Assembly: GCA_002292955.1 (NCBI GenBank)
Contig: DBCH01000096.1
Coordinates: 1 to 17,756 of the forward strand
From: Microbacteriaceae bacterium UBA963
GTDB taxonomy: Bacteria; Actinomycetota; Actinomycetes; Actinomycetales; Microbacteriaceae
Direction: 5' to 3'
DNA: 17,756 nt
Each line of letters starts with the position of its first letter. The stretch's first letter is position 1. Both the position numbers and the translations under genes were made by a program. Of this stretch, positions 1 to 8,176 are shown one piece after another. The notes below the pieces were generated by a model. The model did not search any database, had not been told where the DNA came from, and saw only the letters and a list, made by a program, of their open reading frames with translations.

Positions 1-804
1 GAGTTTGGACACTGGAACTTCGCCTCGACCGACGGCGTGCTCACGCGCACGGTTGCCGATTCGGCCGCGCTACTCGATGTTCTTGCTCCCGGAGATGCCG
101 CGGGCTGGTTTGCCACCCGACCTCCCGCACGACCCTTCAGCCAGGAGCTTCGACCAACAGACCGGAGCCTCCGAATCGGAGTACTGTCCCTCTCCAATAG
201 TGGAGTCACCGTTGACGACGATTGCGTGGCCGCTGTTGAGCTCACCGCCACGCACCTCGAAAAGCTCGGCCACAGCGTCACCACCGTCGATGCATTTTTC
301 TTCGAGCCGCAAACCCTCGGTGCCTTCGTCGGGATTGTGATGAGTGCCTACACGGCGAACAGCCCCATAAGGGATCCGTCGCTGTGCGATGCGTTTATTC
401 GCTTCCGGCTCGACGGCGCCCGTGCCGTCAACTCAATCGACTATGTGGCTCTTGAAATCGAACTACAAGCGCAGGCCCGTCGGGTTGTGGCGCAGTGGGG
501 TGACCAGTTTGACGTGCTCGTGACGCCCACCATGGCGGCCACGGTGCCGCCGGTCGGCCAGGTCTACCACGAGGCCAACGAAGACCCGGGCGGCGAGAGG
601 CTGCTGGAGCGGCGCATGGCCACGTTCACGCTTCCCGCCAACCTGTCGGGCCTTCCGGCGGCCACGTTCCCGGTCGGCGTTGACCGCGACGGCATGCCCG
701 TGGGAGTGCAGCTCATCGCTGGGCCCGGCGAAGAGGCAACACTGTTTCAGCTGGGTCACAGTCTCGAGCAAGAGTTCCTCTGGCATCAGCGCAGGCCCGC
801 CTAG
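1..804 (+). CDS. Amidase-signature family amidase, C-terminal part (5' truncated by window)
   Basis: The reading frame is open from base 1 (EFGHWNFASTDGVLTRTVADSAALLDVL...), so the ATG at base 37 is internal and the true start lies upstream of the window. The segment G-V-L-T-R-T-V-A-D-S-A-A-L-L-D is the conserved helix that follows the catalytic core in amidase-signature (GatA-like) enzymes. The C-terminal stretch NLSGLPAATFPVGVDRDGMPVGVQLIAGPGEE is the typical end of the fold. These enzymes hydrolyse carboxamides with a Ser-cisSer-Lys triad; the triad lies in the missing N-terminal part, so activity cannot be judged. About 267 residues of a usual 450-500 are present. The gene ends in a 4-bp tail-to-tail overlap with the minus-strand GMC gene. 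The substrate is unknown, but an amide hydrolase fits the amide/ureide theme of the distal operon. It is more likely a catabolic amidase than tRNA amidotransferase GatA, since no gatB or gatC lies beside it on the right. Confidence 0.85.
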   Translation, partial: EFGHWNFASTDGVLTRTVADSAALLDVLAPGDAAGWFATRPPARPFSQELRPTDRSLRIGVLSLSNSGVTVDDDCVAAVELTATHLEKLGHSVTTVDAFFFEPQTLGAFVGIVMSAYTANSPIRDPSLCDAFIRFRLDGARAVNSIDYVALEIELQAQARRVVAQWGDQFDVLVTPTMAATVPPVGQVYHEANEDPGGERLLERRMATFTLPANLSGLPAATFPVGVDRDGMPVGVQLIAGPGEEATLFQLGHSLEQEFLWHQRRPA

Positions 805-2318
805 CGCGTCTCGCTCATCCGATGGGCGATGAATTCACCAATGAAGACAGCCGCATTGAATGTTCCACGTGAGGGGACGGTGGGCAAGATCGACGTGTCG
901 GCCACGCGCAAAGCACTCACGCCATGAACACGACCCTGCCCGTCAACGACCGGCCCGATGGGCGCTGAGCCACTGAGGTGAATCGCGGTGCTGAGGTGGG
1001 TGCCGATCCACTCATCGAGGAGCGCGTCATTCCCGAGGATGTCGTCCGTCAGAGACGCGAATGCACGAAACACTGCTGCGAAGGAAGCCGATGTCAACAA
1101 GCGCGCCGCCGTCCGCACACCCACGCGCATTCTCTGTCGGTCACTCTCGTTGTTCAGATAGTTGTAGTCGATCCGGGGCTGCGTGAGCGGGTCACCCGAG
1201 ACGAGCGTCATGCATCCTCGGCCTTTCGGGGCCTGAAGCGAGACCATGACGTGATACTCATCTGCGCCCTCAGCCGGCTCCGAAGCCAGGTCAGGGTTCA
1301 CCAGCAGCCTCAGGGGCTTCACGGAGAGCAAAACTTCCAGGTCTCCGTCGGGGTACTGACCATCCGCCCCGGATGAATCAAAATTGAGCGCCGAAGGGAA
1401 GGCGCATCGTTCGGCGGGGTCCACCAGGGGAATGCTGGCGTGCCAGCCGACAGACAAATTGGGGTGATCGCTGAAATCCTGACCGACCGGAAGGTCAGCC
1501 ACCAGCGGTATTCCGCAGGTTGCCAGCTGCTCGTGTGGTCCGATGCCGCTGAGCATGAGCAGATGGGGCGTTGCCACAGCACCCGCCGCAAGAACTACCT
1601 CATCGGCATCAATCACTCCGTTGTCGGTTTCGACACCCACAGCTTTACCGTGCTCAATGAGCACACGCAGCACGCGGGTGTCTCCCATGATTCTCAGGTT
1701 GTCTCGCTGCCGAGCATCGGCGAGATAGGCCATTGCCGTGTTCACCCGCACGCCGTCAATGATGTTTGACGGCACCGCTCCCACCCCAATAGTGCGGGAG
1801 TCCCCGTTCTTGTCTTGCTCCTCGGGGAACCCGAGTTCCTTGGCCGCCTGAGTAAAGAGGCCAGCGAGTCCCCCCGATTGAGGCGGACGACGAAGCGTGA
1901 GTGGGCCCTGGTTACCGTGTACCGGCCGATCACCAAAGTCGAGGTCGTTCTCCAGTTTCTTGAGTAAGGGCAGAGCGCTCTCGTAGCTCCACTCAGGTCC
2001 ACCCACCTGCGCCCACCCCGCGAAGTCACGGGAACGAGCCCGAATCACATAGCCGCCATTGATGGCACTCGACCCCCCGAGTATGCGGCCGCGCGGAACA
2101 ATGATGTCCGACTCCGGTTGAAGCAATGCCCGATAACCCCAATTAGCGGCATGGCCGGGCGCAATGGCGGGGAGGGATGCGCCGTCACGAAGTTCGGCGG
2201 GGGTGTCGCCCGCAGAGCCGGCCTCCACCAGGGTGACCTCGCACGAGGGGTCCTCGCTCAGCCGTGCGGCAAGAACGACACCCGCTGTTCCGCCGCCCAC
2301 AATGACGATGTGGTTCAT
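801..2318 (-). CDS. mftG: GMC-family flavin oxidoreductase, probable mycofactocin dehydrogenase MftG
   Basis: This 505-residue protein has an N-terminal FAD-binding beta-alpha-beta fold (GGGTAG, residues 8-13, with the acidic E31 after strand 2). The GMC signature PRGRILGGSSAINGGY follows. The GMC active-site pair is visible near the C-terminus: H447 in HLSGSAPIG and N488 in SRGTFNAAVFIGE. The NGGYVIRARSRDFAGW and NDLDFGDRPVHGNQGP segments look like the MftG branch rather than choline dehydrogenase. In mycobacteria MftG re-oxidises reduced mycofactocin (mycofactocinol) and passes electrons to the respiratory chain. The start codon overlaps the mftR stop (ATGA, 2315-2318), so the two are co-transcribed and probably translationally coupled. 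The 3' end overlaps the convergent amidase gene by 4 bp. Family assignment as a GMC enzyme is certain; the MftG assignment rests on sequence resemblance plus the adjacent mft genes. Confidence 0.85.
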   Translation of the reverse strand: MNHIVIVGGGTAGVVLAARLSEDPSCEVTLVEAGSAGDTPAELRDGASLPAIAPGHAANWGYRALLQPESDIIVPRGRILGGSSAINGGYVIRARSRDFAGWAQVGGPEWSYESALPLLKKLENDLDFGDRPVHGNQGPLTLRRPPQSGGLAGLFTQAAKELGFPEEQDKNGDSRTIGVGAVPSNIIDGVRVNTAMAYLADARQRDNLRIMGDTRVLRVLIEHGKAVGVETDNGVIDADEVVLAAGAVATPHLLMLSGIGPHEQLATCGIPLVADLPVGQDFSDHPNLSVGWHASIPLVDPAERCAFPSALNFDSSGADGQYPDGDLEVLLSVKPLRLLVNPDLASEPAEGADEYHVMVSLQAPKGRGCMTLVSGDPLTQPRIDYNYLNNESDRQRMRVGVRTAARLLTSASFAAVFRAFASLTDDILGNDALLDEWIGTHLSTAIHLSGSAPIGPVVDGQGRVHGVSALRVADTSILPTVPSRGTFNAAVFIGEFIAHRMSETR

Positions 2319-2947
2319 GTGTGACTGAATCCGGGGAGCGACGGCGTCTTCGTGCCAAAGATCTCTTCAGCGCTCGAGAACGCCACGTCAAACGTGTCCA
2401 TGAGATTAGCGTCGTCGTGCGCGAGCCACTGCTCATAGGCGGCCAGGCTTATTCCTAAGCAGGCCCCGGCAATCGTCTGTGGTGCGAGGTCATTGGGTAG
2501 TGTTCCCAAGCGTTGGGCAACATACTCGGCAATGACCTGTCTCCACTCCGTGTAGCGCAGGGTGGAGTGAGCCATCAGCGTGGGAACGTTCAGCAGAAGC
2601 CACATTCGGCTCCGGTGCATGGCGAGCTCGTGTTGAGGAAAGCGATTGAACTCAATGACCGCCTTCCGCAGCACCTCGAAAATCGGCAGTTCTTGATCCG
2701 CTTCGGAAAGTGTGGCCCTCATGTGATCGAGGAGGCTGTCAAAATCTCCCCAGGGAAGATCGTTCTTTGTCGGGAAGTATCTAAAGAGGGTGCGGCGACT
2801 GATGCCGGCCTCGCGGGCAATCTCATCAACCGTTGTTTCATCGAATCCTCGCTCGATAAAAAGCCGCAGCGCGATCTGGCTGAGTTCACTGTGAGTAGTT
2901 ACGTGTCCCCGGCCCGGGCGTCCGGGCGCCGACGTGATGTCAGTCAT
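2315..2947 (-). CDS. mftR: TetR-family regulator, probable mycofactocin system regulator MftR
   Basis: This 210-residue protein has an N-terminal TetR DNA-binding domain. The helix-turn-helix spans about residues 38-64 (TTVDEIAREAGISRRTLFRYFPTKNDL), preceded by the helix ELSQIALRLFIERGFDE. The run RYFPTKNDLPWGDFDSLL is characteristic of MftR proteins (FRYFPSKND-PWGDFD). The C-terminal ligand domain is helical and variable. MftR is known to repress mft genes and, in mycobacteria, to respond to long-chain acyl-CoA; whether the ligand is the same here is unknown. The gene is divergent from mftD across a 118-bp spacer with a candidate palindromic operator, which suggests control of both units. 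The ATG at 2947 is supported by the GRPGRG lead-in usual before the TetR domain; its ribosome binding site (GAAGGG, 9 nt away) is modest. Confidence 0.88.
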   Translation of the reverse strand: MTDITSAPGRPGRGHVTTHSELSQIALRLFIERGFDETTVDEIAREAGISRRTLFRYFPTKNDLPWGDFDSLLDHMRATLSEADQELPIFEVLRKAVIEFNRFPQHELAMHRSRMWLLLNVPTLMAHSTLRYTEWRQVIAEYVAQRLGTLPNDLAPQTIAGACLGISLAAYEQWLAHDDANLMDTFDVAFSSAEEIFGTKTPSLPGFSHT

Positions 2948-3065
2948 CGCGACCCGCCCTTCATTGCTTCCTCGTCATCACACTATATTCACGTCTTTAT
3001 TTTTGACACCGAGTGCCATTAGAATCAAGGAGGAATTTTCGCCCACCTAAGGAAGCTGAGCACTC
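2948..3065. promoter_or_regulatory. mftR/mftD divergent promoter region
   Basis: This 118-bp spacer separates divergent mftR and mftD. The 8 bases at 2982-2989 (actatatt) give overlapping -10 candidates in both directions: TATATT (2984-2989) for mftD and, on the minus strand, TATAGT (2987-2982) for mftR. A minus-strand GTGTCA at 3009-3004, 16 nt from that -10, could be the mftR -35 and lies inside the candidate operator. The plus-strand -35 is poor (TTCATT at 2960-2965, 18-nt spacer). Promoters are read by eye against sigma-70-like consensus and are uncertain. The mftD leader holds two Shine-Dalgarno-like sites: a strong AAGGAGGA at 3027-3034, too far from the start, and AAGGA at 3049-3053, 12 nt before the ATG at 3066. 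Confidence 0.45.
3004..3018. promoter_or_regulatory. Candidate MftR operator (imperfect palindrome)
   Basis: TGACACCGAGTGCCA reads on the other strand as TGGCACTCGGTGTCA, giving the symmetric pattern TGrCAC-nnn-GTGyCA. A 15-bp two-fold site of this size is typical for a TetR dimer. It sits in the mftR-mftD spacer and overlaps the predicted mftR -35. For mftD it would lie just downstream of the predicted transcription start. Both positions suit repression. That MftR binds here is inference. Confidence 0.4.
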
Positions 3066-4286
3066 ATGAGTTTGTGGCCCTGGAAACAAAACCCCTGGTT
3101 CGAGACCGTATTGGAGGCTCAGCGGAGAACCCAGAAGCGTCTTCCCCCGTCGATCTATGCGGCGCTCATCGCCGGTAGCGAGCGGGGTCGAACGCCCGAA
3201 GAGAACATCGATGCATTTGCGCGCATGCAGTTCGCGCCTCACGTGGCGGGGCATCAGCCCACCCGGGACCTGTCAACCACCATCATGGGCATTCCCGTGT
3301 CGTTGCCGGTGATGATTTCGCCCGCAGGCGTGCAGGCCATTCGCCCTCAGGGTGAGGTTGCCGTTGCCAAGGCCGCCGCCAACCGCGGAACCATTATGGG
3401 GCTGAGCTCGTTTGCCTCGAAGTCCGTGGAAGAAGTGACGGCAGCAAACGAGAACACCTTTTTCCAGATGTACTGGACCGGATCCCGAGACGTCATGCTC
3501 GAGCGCATGGAGCGGGCTCGAGCCGCAGGAGTCAAGGCGCTCATTGCCACAACAGACTGGTCGTTCTCCATTGGGCGAGACTGGGGAAGCCCTGCCATCC
3601 CGGAAAGAATGAACCTCGCGGCCATCATCAAGTTCGCCCCTGAGGGTATTCGCCGGCCAAAGTGGGCTCTGGAGTGGTTCAAGGCCGGGCTACCGGATCT
3701 GACCGCCCCCAACCTGAAGTCGCCCACGGGCAAGGCCCCCACCTTCTTCAGCGCCTATGGAGAGTGGCAACAGACTCCCCCTCCCACGTGGGAAGACATC
3801 GAGTGGCTGCGCAAAGAGTGGGGCGGCAAGTTCATGCTCAAGGGCGTGACCCGCATCGATGACGCCAAGCGCGCGGTGGATGCCGGTGTCGACGCGATTT
3901 CGGTTTCGAATCACGGCGGAAACAACCTAGATACCACCCCCGCGTCGATTCGCTGCCTGGGTCCCGTTGCCGACGCCGTGGGTCATCAGGTCGAGGTTTT
4001 GCTCGATGGCGGCGTTCGTCGCGGTGGAGATGTGGCGAAGGCGCTTGCTCTCGGAGCGCGCGCCGTAATGGTTGGTCGCGCTTACCTCTGGGGGCTCGGG
4101 GCAAACGGTCAGGCCGGCGTCGAGAACGTTCTTGACCTTCTTCGCATGGGACTGGATTCGGCAGTGCTGGGCCTCGGCCACTCGTCAATCTCACAACTGA
4201 GCCGCGACGACTTTTTGATCCCCGACGGATTTGATGCAGTGCTGGGCAACAAGCCGGTGCCGCAGAAGCGCGCCAAGAAGGCTTAG
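3066..4286 (+). CDS. mftD: Pre-mycofactocin synthase MftD (FMN-dependent alpha-hydroxy-acid dehydrogenase family)
   Basis: This 406-residue protein belongs to the lactate/glycolate oxidase-like FMN family. Visible features are the N-terminal FMN-site segment ISPAGVQAIRPQGEVAVAKA, the catalytic histidine H283 in SNHGGNNLD, and the phosphate-binding region LLDGGVRRGGDVAKALALGARAVMVGRAYLWGL. Stretches such as NPWFETVLEAQRRTQKRLP, LATTDWSFS-like IATTDWSFSIGRDWGSPAIPE and AYGEWQQTPPPTWEDIEWL are diagnostic of MftD and are not seen in lactate dehydrogenases. MftD oxidatively deaminates the cyclised Val-Tyr product AHDP to pre-mycofactocin, the redox-active dione. It heads a plus-strand unit running through the ABC importer to mftF. 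Its position directly after the regulator, without mftA, mftB or mftC in between, is unusual, because those genes normally precede it. No key residue appears to be missing. Confidence 0.95.
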   Translation: MSLWPWKQNPWFETVLEAQRRTQKRLPPSIYAALIAGSERGRTPEENIDAFARMQFAPHVAGHQPTRDLSTTIMGIPVSLPVMISPAGVQAIRPQGEVAVAKAAANRGTIMGLSSFASKSVEEVTAANENTFFQMYWTGSRDVMLERMERARAAGVKALIATTDWSFSIGRDWGSPAIPERMNLAAIIKFAPEGIRRPKWALEWFKAGLPDLTAPNLKSPTGKAPTFFSAYGEWQQTPPPTWEDIEWLRKEWGGKFMLKGVTRIDDAKRAVDAGVDAISVSNHGGNNLDTTPASIRCLGPVADAVGHQVEVLLDGGVRRGGDVAKALALGARAVMVGRAYLWGLGANGQAGVENVLDLLRMGLDSAVLGLGHSSISQLSRDDFLIPDGFDAVLGNKPVPQKRAKKA

Positions 4287-4302
4287 CGCCGGGGCCGGCT
4301 CG

Positions 4303-4326
4303 GACCCCACGCACAGGCCCGGGGTC
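4303..4326 (+). other. Weak stem-loop in the mftD-binding-protein gap
   Basis: GACCCC (4303-4308) and GGGGTC (4321-4326) can form a 6-bp stem with a 12-nt loop. The upstream GGGG at 4291-4294 can compete for the same CCCC. A short pyrimidine-rich run follows, but no proper U-tract. It may partly terminate, attenuate or protect the mRNA between mftD and the binding-protein gene, or may be chance pairing in GC-rich DNA. Confidence 0.25.
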
Positions 4327-4365
4327 TTCATCTCAGAAGAAAAACCAGTAAGGACTTAAATCCCC

Positions 4366-5547
4366 ATGCTCTCTCCGCGCAAGCGACCAGTATTGTTCCT
4401 CTCCACCGCGAGCATTGTGCTCCTCACGCTGGCTGGTTGCGCTCCGGCGTCGCCTGATGGTTCCGAGGAGGGTCCCATCAAGATTGGTGCGGTTTCCTCG
4501 CTTACCGGGCCAGCACCCTTCCCCGAAGTTCCCGCGGCGGCTCAGGCGGTTTTCGATCGCGTCAACGCTTCCGGGGGCATCAACGGGCGGCAAATCGAGT
4601 TCATCTCGGTAGACGACGGCGCAGACCCCGCCCTCGCGAGCAAGGCAGCCCGTCGACTGATTGATGAAGACCAAGTGGTTGCGCTGGTCGGCTCCGCGAG
4701 CCTGGTTGAATGCACCGTCAATTCAACGTTCTATGCCCAGGAGGGCGTGGTCTCGGTTCCGGGTATTGGCGTGGAACCGGCCTGCTTCGCATCAGCAAAC
4801 ATCGCTCCCGTTAACAACGGCACGGTTCAGGGTTTCGCCAACCTTCTCTTTTACGCCTCGGAGGAGCTCGGCAACACGAGAGTGTGCCCCGTCATCCTCA
4901 AGTCCCCCGGACTCACGGAACCCTACCTCGACCTCATTGAGCGCTGGGAGGAAGCCACCGGGAGCACCGCGCCTCTCGTCGACACCTCGGTGTCGTTCGG
5001 TGACGATCCCACGCCCGCAATCCTCGCGGTGCGTGACGCCGGGTGTGACGCCGTTGTCTTCAACGCGAATGAGCCCATCGCCGTCGCCTTCATGAACACC
5101 GTGAAGCGACAGGGCCTGCTTGAGGGCATTGACTGGCTCACGCTGACCTCGGCGTACTCGGAGAGTGTTGCCACCGAGCTCGAACGACAGGGCACTCTGG
5201 GCCTGTACGCGAACTCAGAGTTTCTTCCCTTCACCACGGACGACAGCCGGCTCGACGACTGGCGTTCCACGCTCAACAAGGCAGAGGTTCCGCTGACCTC
5301 TCTGTCGATGGGTGGATTCGTCAGTGCAGAGATCCTGGTTGACGTCTTGTCGAGCATCGACGGACCAATCACGAGGGAATCTGTCACCGTTGCGTTCACC
5401 ACGATGTCGGAGATCGCGCATCCTCTGCTGGGCATGCCCTACGTCTTTGGACCCGGTGACGCTCACCTTCCCAACCGGTCGAGTCAAATGGTTCAAGTCA
5501 CCGAATCCGGCTGGGTCACGGTACGCGGTTGGGCTGTGGGGCAGTGA
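4366..5547 (+). CDS. ABC importer substrate-binding lipoprotein (branched-chain amino acid/amide type)
   Basis: The 393-residue protein starts with a basic N-terminus (SPRKRP), a hydrophobic segment and a lipobox LAGC with the lipidated cysteine at residue 25, so it is exported and membrane-anchored. The mature part opens with IKIGAVSSLTGPAP, followed by AAQAVFDRVNASGGINGRQIEFISVDDGADPALASKAARRLI. This is the standard start of LivJ/LivK-like type I binding proteins (Peripla_BP_6). Lobe 2 follows with DAGCDAVVFNANEPIAVAFMNTVKRQG. The family binds branched-chain amino acids, other amino acids, urea, short amides and aromatic acids, so the ligand cannot be named. The ATG at 4366 has a TAAGGA site 11 nt upstream. 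The two permease genes follow 39 bp downstream. Location between mftD and mftF suggests a ligand connected to mycofactocin, either a precursor or a substrate oxidised with it. Confidence 0.9.
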   Translation: MLSPRKRPVLFLSTASIVLLTLAGCAPASPDGSEEGPIKIGAVSSLTGPAPFPEVPAAAQAVFDRVNASGGINGRQIEFISVDDGADPALASKAARRLIDEDQVVALVGSASLVECTVNSTFYAQEGVVSVPGIGVEPACFASANIAPVNNGTVQGFANLLFYASEELGNTRVCPVILKSPGLTEPYLDLIERWEEATGSTAPLVDTSVSFGDDPTPAILAVRDAGCDAVVFNANEPIAVAFMNTVKRQGLLEGIDWLTLTSAYSESVATELERQGTLGLYANSEFLPFTTDDSRLDDWRSTLNKAEVPLTSLSMGGFVSAEILVDVLSSIDGPITRESVTVAFTTMSEIAHPLLGMPYVFGPGDAHLPNRSSQMVQVTESGWVTVRGWAVGQ

Positions 5548-5586
5548 CTCTTCGCCTGATGAAACCGTGCCGCTAAGGATCTTCCC

Positions 5587-6444
5587 GTGCTAGACGGGGT
5601 GGTGGCCGGGCTCGTGTCCGGTTCCGCCTATGCCATTGTGGCGGTCTGCGTGGTGGTTCTTTACCGCCTCGTTGGTGTTCTCAATTTCAGTCAGGCAGCG
5701 TTAGGGGCGTTTGGCGCCTACGCGTGCTACTCGCTTGTCGAAGCAGGCCTTCCCCTGTGGTTGGCCGTCCTCGCCGGGCTCGCCTTTTCTGCCGGTCTCG
5801 CGGGGCTTGCTGGCTGGGCGCTCTCCCGGTGGTTTGGCAGTCCCACGGTCCTTGTGAAATCCGTCATCTCCGCCGTGCTCTTCCTCGTGGTACTCAGCGT
5901 GGGATATCGCCTCTTTGGCGATTCGCCTCGTGCCATGCCGAGTTTCGTCACCGAGACGACCCTCGATGTGGCGGGCGTGCGGGTTTCCGTCGCAACACTC
6001 ATCGCCACCGTCGCGGCGCTGGTCATTGCCGCTGGACTCACCCTGCTGCTTCGTCACACGCACGTGGGTCTCCAGTTGCGGGCCATGTCTGAACGGCCCG
6101 TCACCGCCCAGTTGCTGGGCATCAATACGCAGCGACTCGCGATAATCGTGTGGGCGTCGACCGGCGTGCTGTCGACTCTCGCAATGTTGCTCATTGCTCC
6201 CACGCGCAATCCCACCTTCGAATCGATGTCGTTTCTCATCGTTCCGGCCGTCGCCGCGGCGCTCGTCGGGTCTTTCTCACACGTTTGGATTGCCACCGTC
6301 GCGGCCTTGCTCATCGGCGTTGTGGAAGGTGCTGCTTCCCGAATTGACGTGCTCTCTGACTATCGCGGGGTCCTCCCGGCCGTGATTATTCTCTTCGCCC
6401 TGATCTGGTTACGCCGGCGGGAGGTGTGGGATGCGGTTCGGTAA
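5587..6444 (+). CDS. Branched-chain amino acid-type ABC permease (LivH family)
   Basis: This 285-residue membrane protein begins VVAGLVSGSAYAIVAVCVVVLYRLVGVLNFSQAALGAFGAYACYSL, the conserved LivH N-terminus. Several further hydrophobic segments are visible, about seven to eight in all. A cytoplasmic coupling region reads RHTHVGLQLRAMSERPVTAQLLGINTQRL, the usual EAA-like loop (normally G-ALRA-A-d-e-AA-l-GI). The start is GTG at 5587 with AAGGA 7 nt upstream. The last 14 bp overlap the next gene. It should form the translocation pore with the LivM-like half of the following fusion protein. No cargo can be read from the permease. Confidence 0.9.
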   Translation: MLDGVVAGLVSGSAYAIVAVCVVVLYRLVGVLNFSQAALGAFGAYACYSLVEAGLPLWLAVLAGLAFSAGLAGLAGWALSRWFGSPTVLVKSVISAVLFLVVLSVGYRLFGDSPRAMPSFVTETTLDVAGVRVSVATLIATVAALVIAAGLTLLLRHTHVGLQLRAMSERPVTAQLLGINTQRLAIIVWASTGVLSTLAMLLIAPTRNPTFESMSFLIVPAVAAALVGSFSHVWIATVAALLIGVVEGAASRIDVLSDYRGVLPAVIILFALIWLRRREVWDAVR

Positions 6445-8134
6445 AGGGGTCGTCGTAACTTCTGTCGCCGGCCTGGTCCTGGCGGTGACACTCGGGCTGA
6501 CCCTCCCCGCGTACTGGGTCTATGTCATGACCGCAGTGATCATCAGCACCTTGATTGCGCGAAGCGTGGGTTTCGTGACGATTCAGGCGGGATTGATTTC
6601 TCTGTGCCAGATGTCCTTTGCTGCCATTGGCGGCTGGGTTGTTTCGTGGCTCGCGCTGGCTCTACCGGGAGTTGCCTTCCCTCTCCTGGTGATGATCGGC
6701 GGCCTTGTGGCACTGACCATTGGGGGGTTACTCGGATTCATGACCGCGCGAATCCGAGGTGTTGAGCTCGCCGTAGTGACGCTGGGTTGCGCGGCCGGGC
6801 TCGACCTGGTGTTGCGTCAGGGGAGTTTTCCCGGGGTCTCAACCGGCACCCCCGTCGTGCCCGCGGCACCTTTTGATGACCCTCGGTGGTTTTTTCTCTT
6901 CGCGCTTCTTCTCCTCCTCATCCTGCAAGCGGGCGTGCTTGTTCTCACGCGCACGTCACTCGCCGCGGGCTGGACAACCATCAAAGTCAGCGAAAGAGCC
7001 GCGGCCGCCTTGGGGTTGCGCGTGCCCCTGATGAAGGCCGGCGCCTTTGCCGTGGGAGCGTTGTTTTCGGGGCTCGCCGGTGGTCTCTTGGCAGCGCAAT
7101 ACGGACTCCTCACCGCCACGGCGTTTTCGCCCGTGACGTCGATGGGCTACCTCGCCACGGCCGTGTTGTGTGGCGCGAGCTTCTTTGGGGGTGCGCTGCT
7201 GGCCGGAATCGTTTCCGTTCTCGTGCCGGAGATCTTGGGCCGACTTGGGCTGCCCCTGGATCTGGGTCCCGCACTCCTTGCTCTAGGTGCCTTTGATGTG
7301 CTTCGCCGCGGGAACGGCGGAATAGCGGAACAGCTCAGCAATCGCTGGCAGGATCGTCGATTCCGGGCGATCGAGCGGACGAGCACACCCTCAGCCAATG
7401 TCGGTCACACCGAGCAACCACCGTTGTCTTCGGTGGCCATTCTTGAAGTCCACAACCTCACCGTCACATTTGGCCAGAACCGTGTTCTCGACTCCGTTGA
7501 TTTCACGGTGCGCGACGGGGAGGTCCATGCCCTGCTCGGGCCCAACGGCGCGGGCAAGTCAGTGCTTATCGATGCTGTTTCGGGATTCCTCCCGAGGTAC
7601 GAGGGAACCGTATCTCTTGAGGGCACCTCCTTCGATGGCCTGCGGGCGTTCGCCCGGGCCCGGCGCGGCATGCGCCGAACCTTTCAACAGTCCCCATCTC
7701 TGGAAGCCCTCACCGTCGATGACTTTCTCCGCGTCAGCGCGGGAACCGCTGCACCAGCGCACATCGAGAGTGTTCGGGGTTTCTTTGGGCTACCCGACGG
7801 GCGCATCCCCTTGCGTCTCTTGGATTACGGTTCTCGACGCGTTGTGGAGATCGCGGGAGCACTGGCCTCACGACCGCGCGTGGTGCTCCTCGACGAGCCC
7901 GCGTCCGGGTTACCGGACGAAGAGAGTCAGTCTTTGGCCGCGTGCATTCGTGCCATGCCCGCTGCTTTCAACTGTTCTGTGCTCCTCGTCGAACACGACA
8001 TCGGCTTTGTGACACGGGCGGCCTCGCGCGCGACGGCGCTCAAAGAGGGTCGCATCATCAGCTCGGGAGGGGTTGCTGAGGTGCTGGCCAACCCCGAGGT
8101 CATCTCATCGTTCACGGGAACCAGCACGACGTGA
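6431..8134 (+). CDS. LivM-LivG fusion: ABC permease joined to an ABC ATPase
   Basis: The 567 residues contain two units. Residues 1 to about 300 are a LivM-type permease with many membrane spans (SVGFVTIQAGLISLCQMSFAAIGG and the coupling loop TIKVSERAAAALGLRV). A roughly 35-residue polar linker follows. From about residue 336 there is a LivG-type ATPase. It shows Walker A GPNGAGKS (370-377), Q-loop TFQQSP, Walker B VVLLDEP (D488, E489) and H-loop LLVEHDIGF. The ABC signature is degenerate: LDYGSRRVVEI instead of the usual LSYGQQR. The helical domain between Q-loop and signature is short. In the Liv family these parts are normally separate proteins, with a second ATPase (LivF) beside LivG; no LivF gene is present here. 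The fusion may work as a homodimeric ATPase pair or may borrow a LivF from elsewhere. Confidence 0.9.
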   Translation: MRFGKGVVVTSVAGLVLAVTLGLTLPAYWVYVMTAVIISTLIARSVGFVTIQAGLISLCQMSFAAIGGWVVSWLALALPGVAFPLLVMIGGLVALTIGGLLGFMTARIRGVELAVVTLGCAAGLDLVLRQGSFPGVSTGTPVVPAAPFDDPRWFFLFALLLLLILQAGVLVLTRTSLAAGWTTIKVSERAAAALGLRVPLMKAGAFAVGALFSGLAGGLLAAQYGLLTATAFSPVTSMGYLATAVLCGASFFGGALLAGIVSVLVPEILGRLGLPLDLGPALLALGAFDVLRRGNGGIAEQLSNRWQDRRFRAIERTSTPSANVGHTEQPPLSSVAILEVHNLTVTFGQNRVLDSVDFTVRDGEVHALLGPNGAGKSVLIDAVSGFLPRYEGTVSLEGTSFDGLRAFARARRGMRRTFQQSPSLEALTVDDFLRVSAGTAAPAHIESVRGFFGLPDGRIPLRLLDYGSRRVVEIAGALASRPRVVLLDEPASGLPDEESQSLAACIRAMPAAFNCSVLLVEHDIGFVTRAASRATALKEGRIISSGGVAEVLANPEVISSFTGTSTT

Positions 8135-8176
8135 GGCGCGTTTTGTCGTTGCCCTTCTCCCTGCCAAAATTGAACA

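Noticed and set aside
37..804. Complete amidase gene starting at ATG 37
   Set aside because: The frame is open and family-like back to base 1, and an amidase of about 255 residues would lack the catalytic core. The gene is cut by the window edge.
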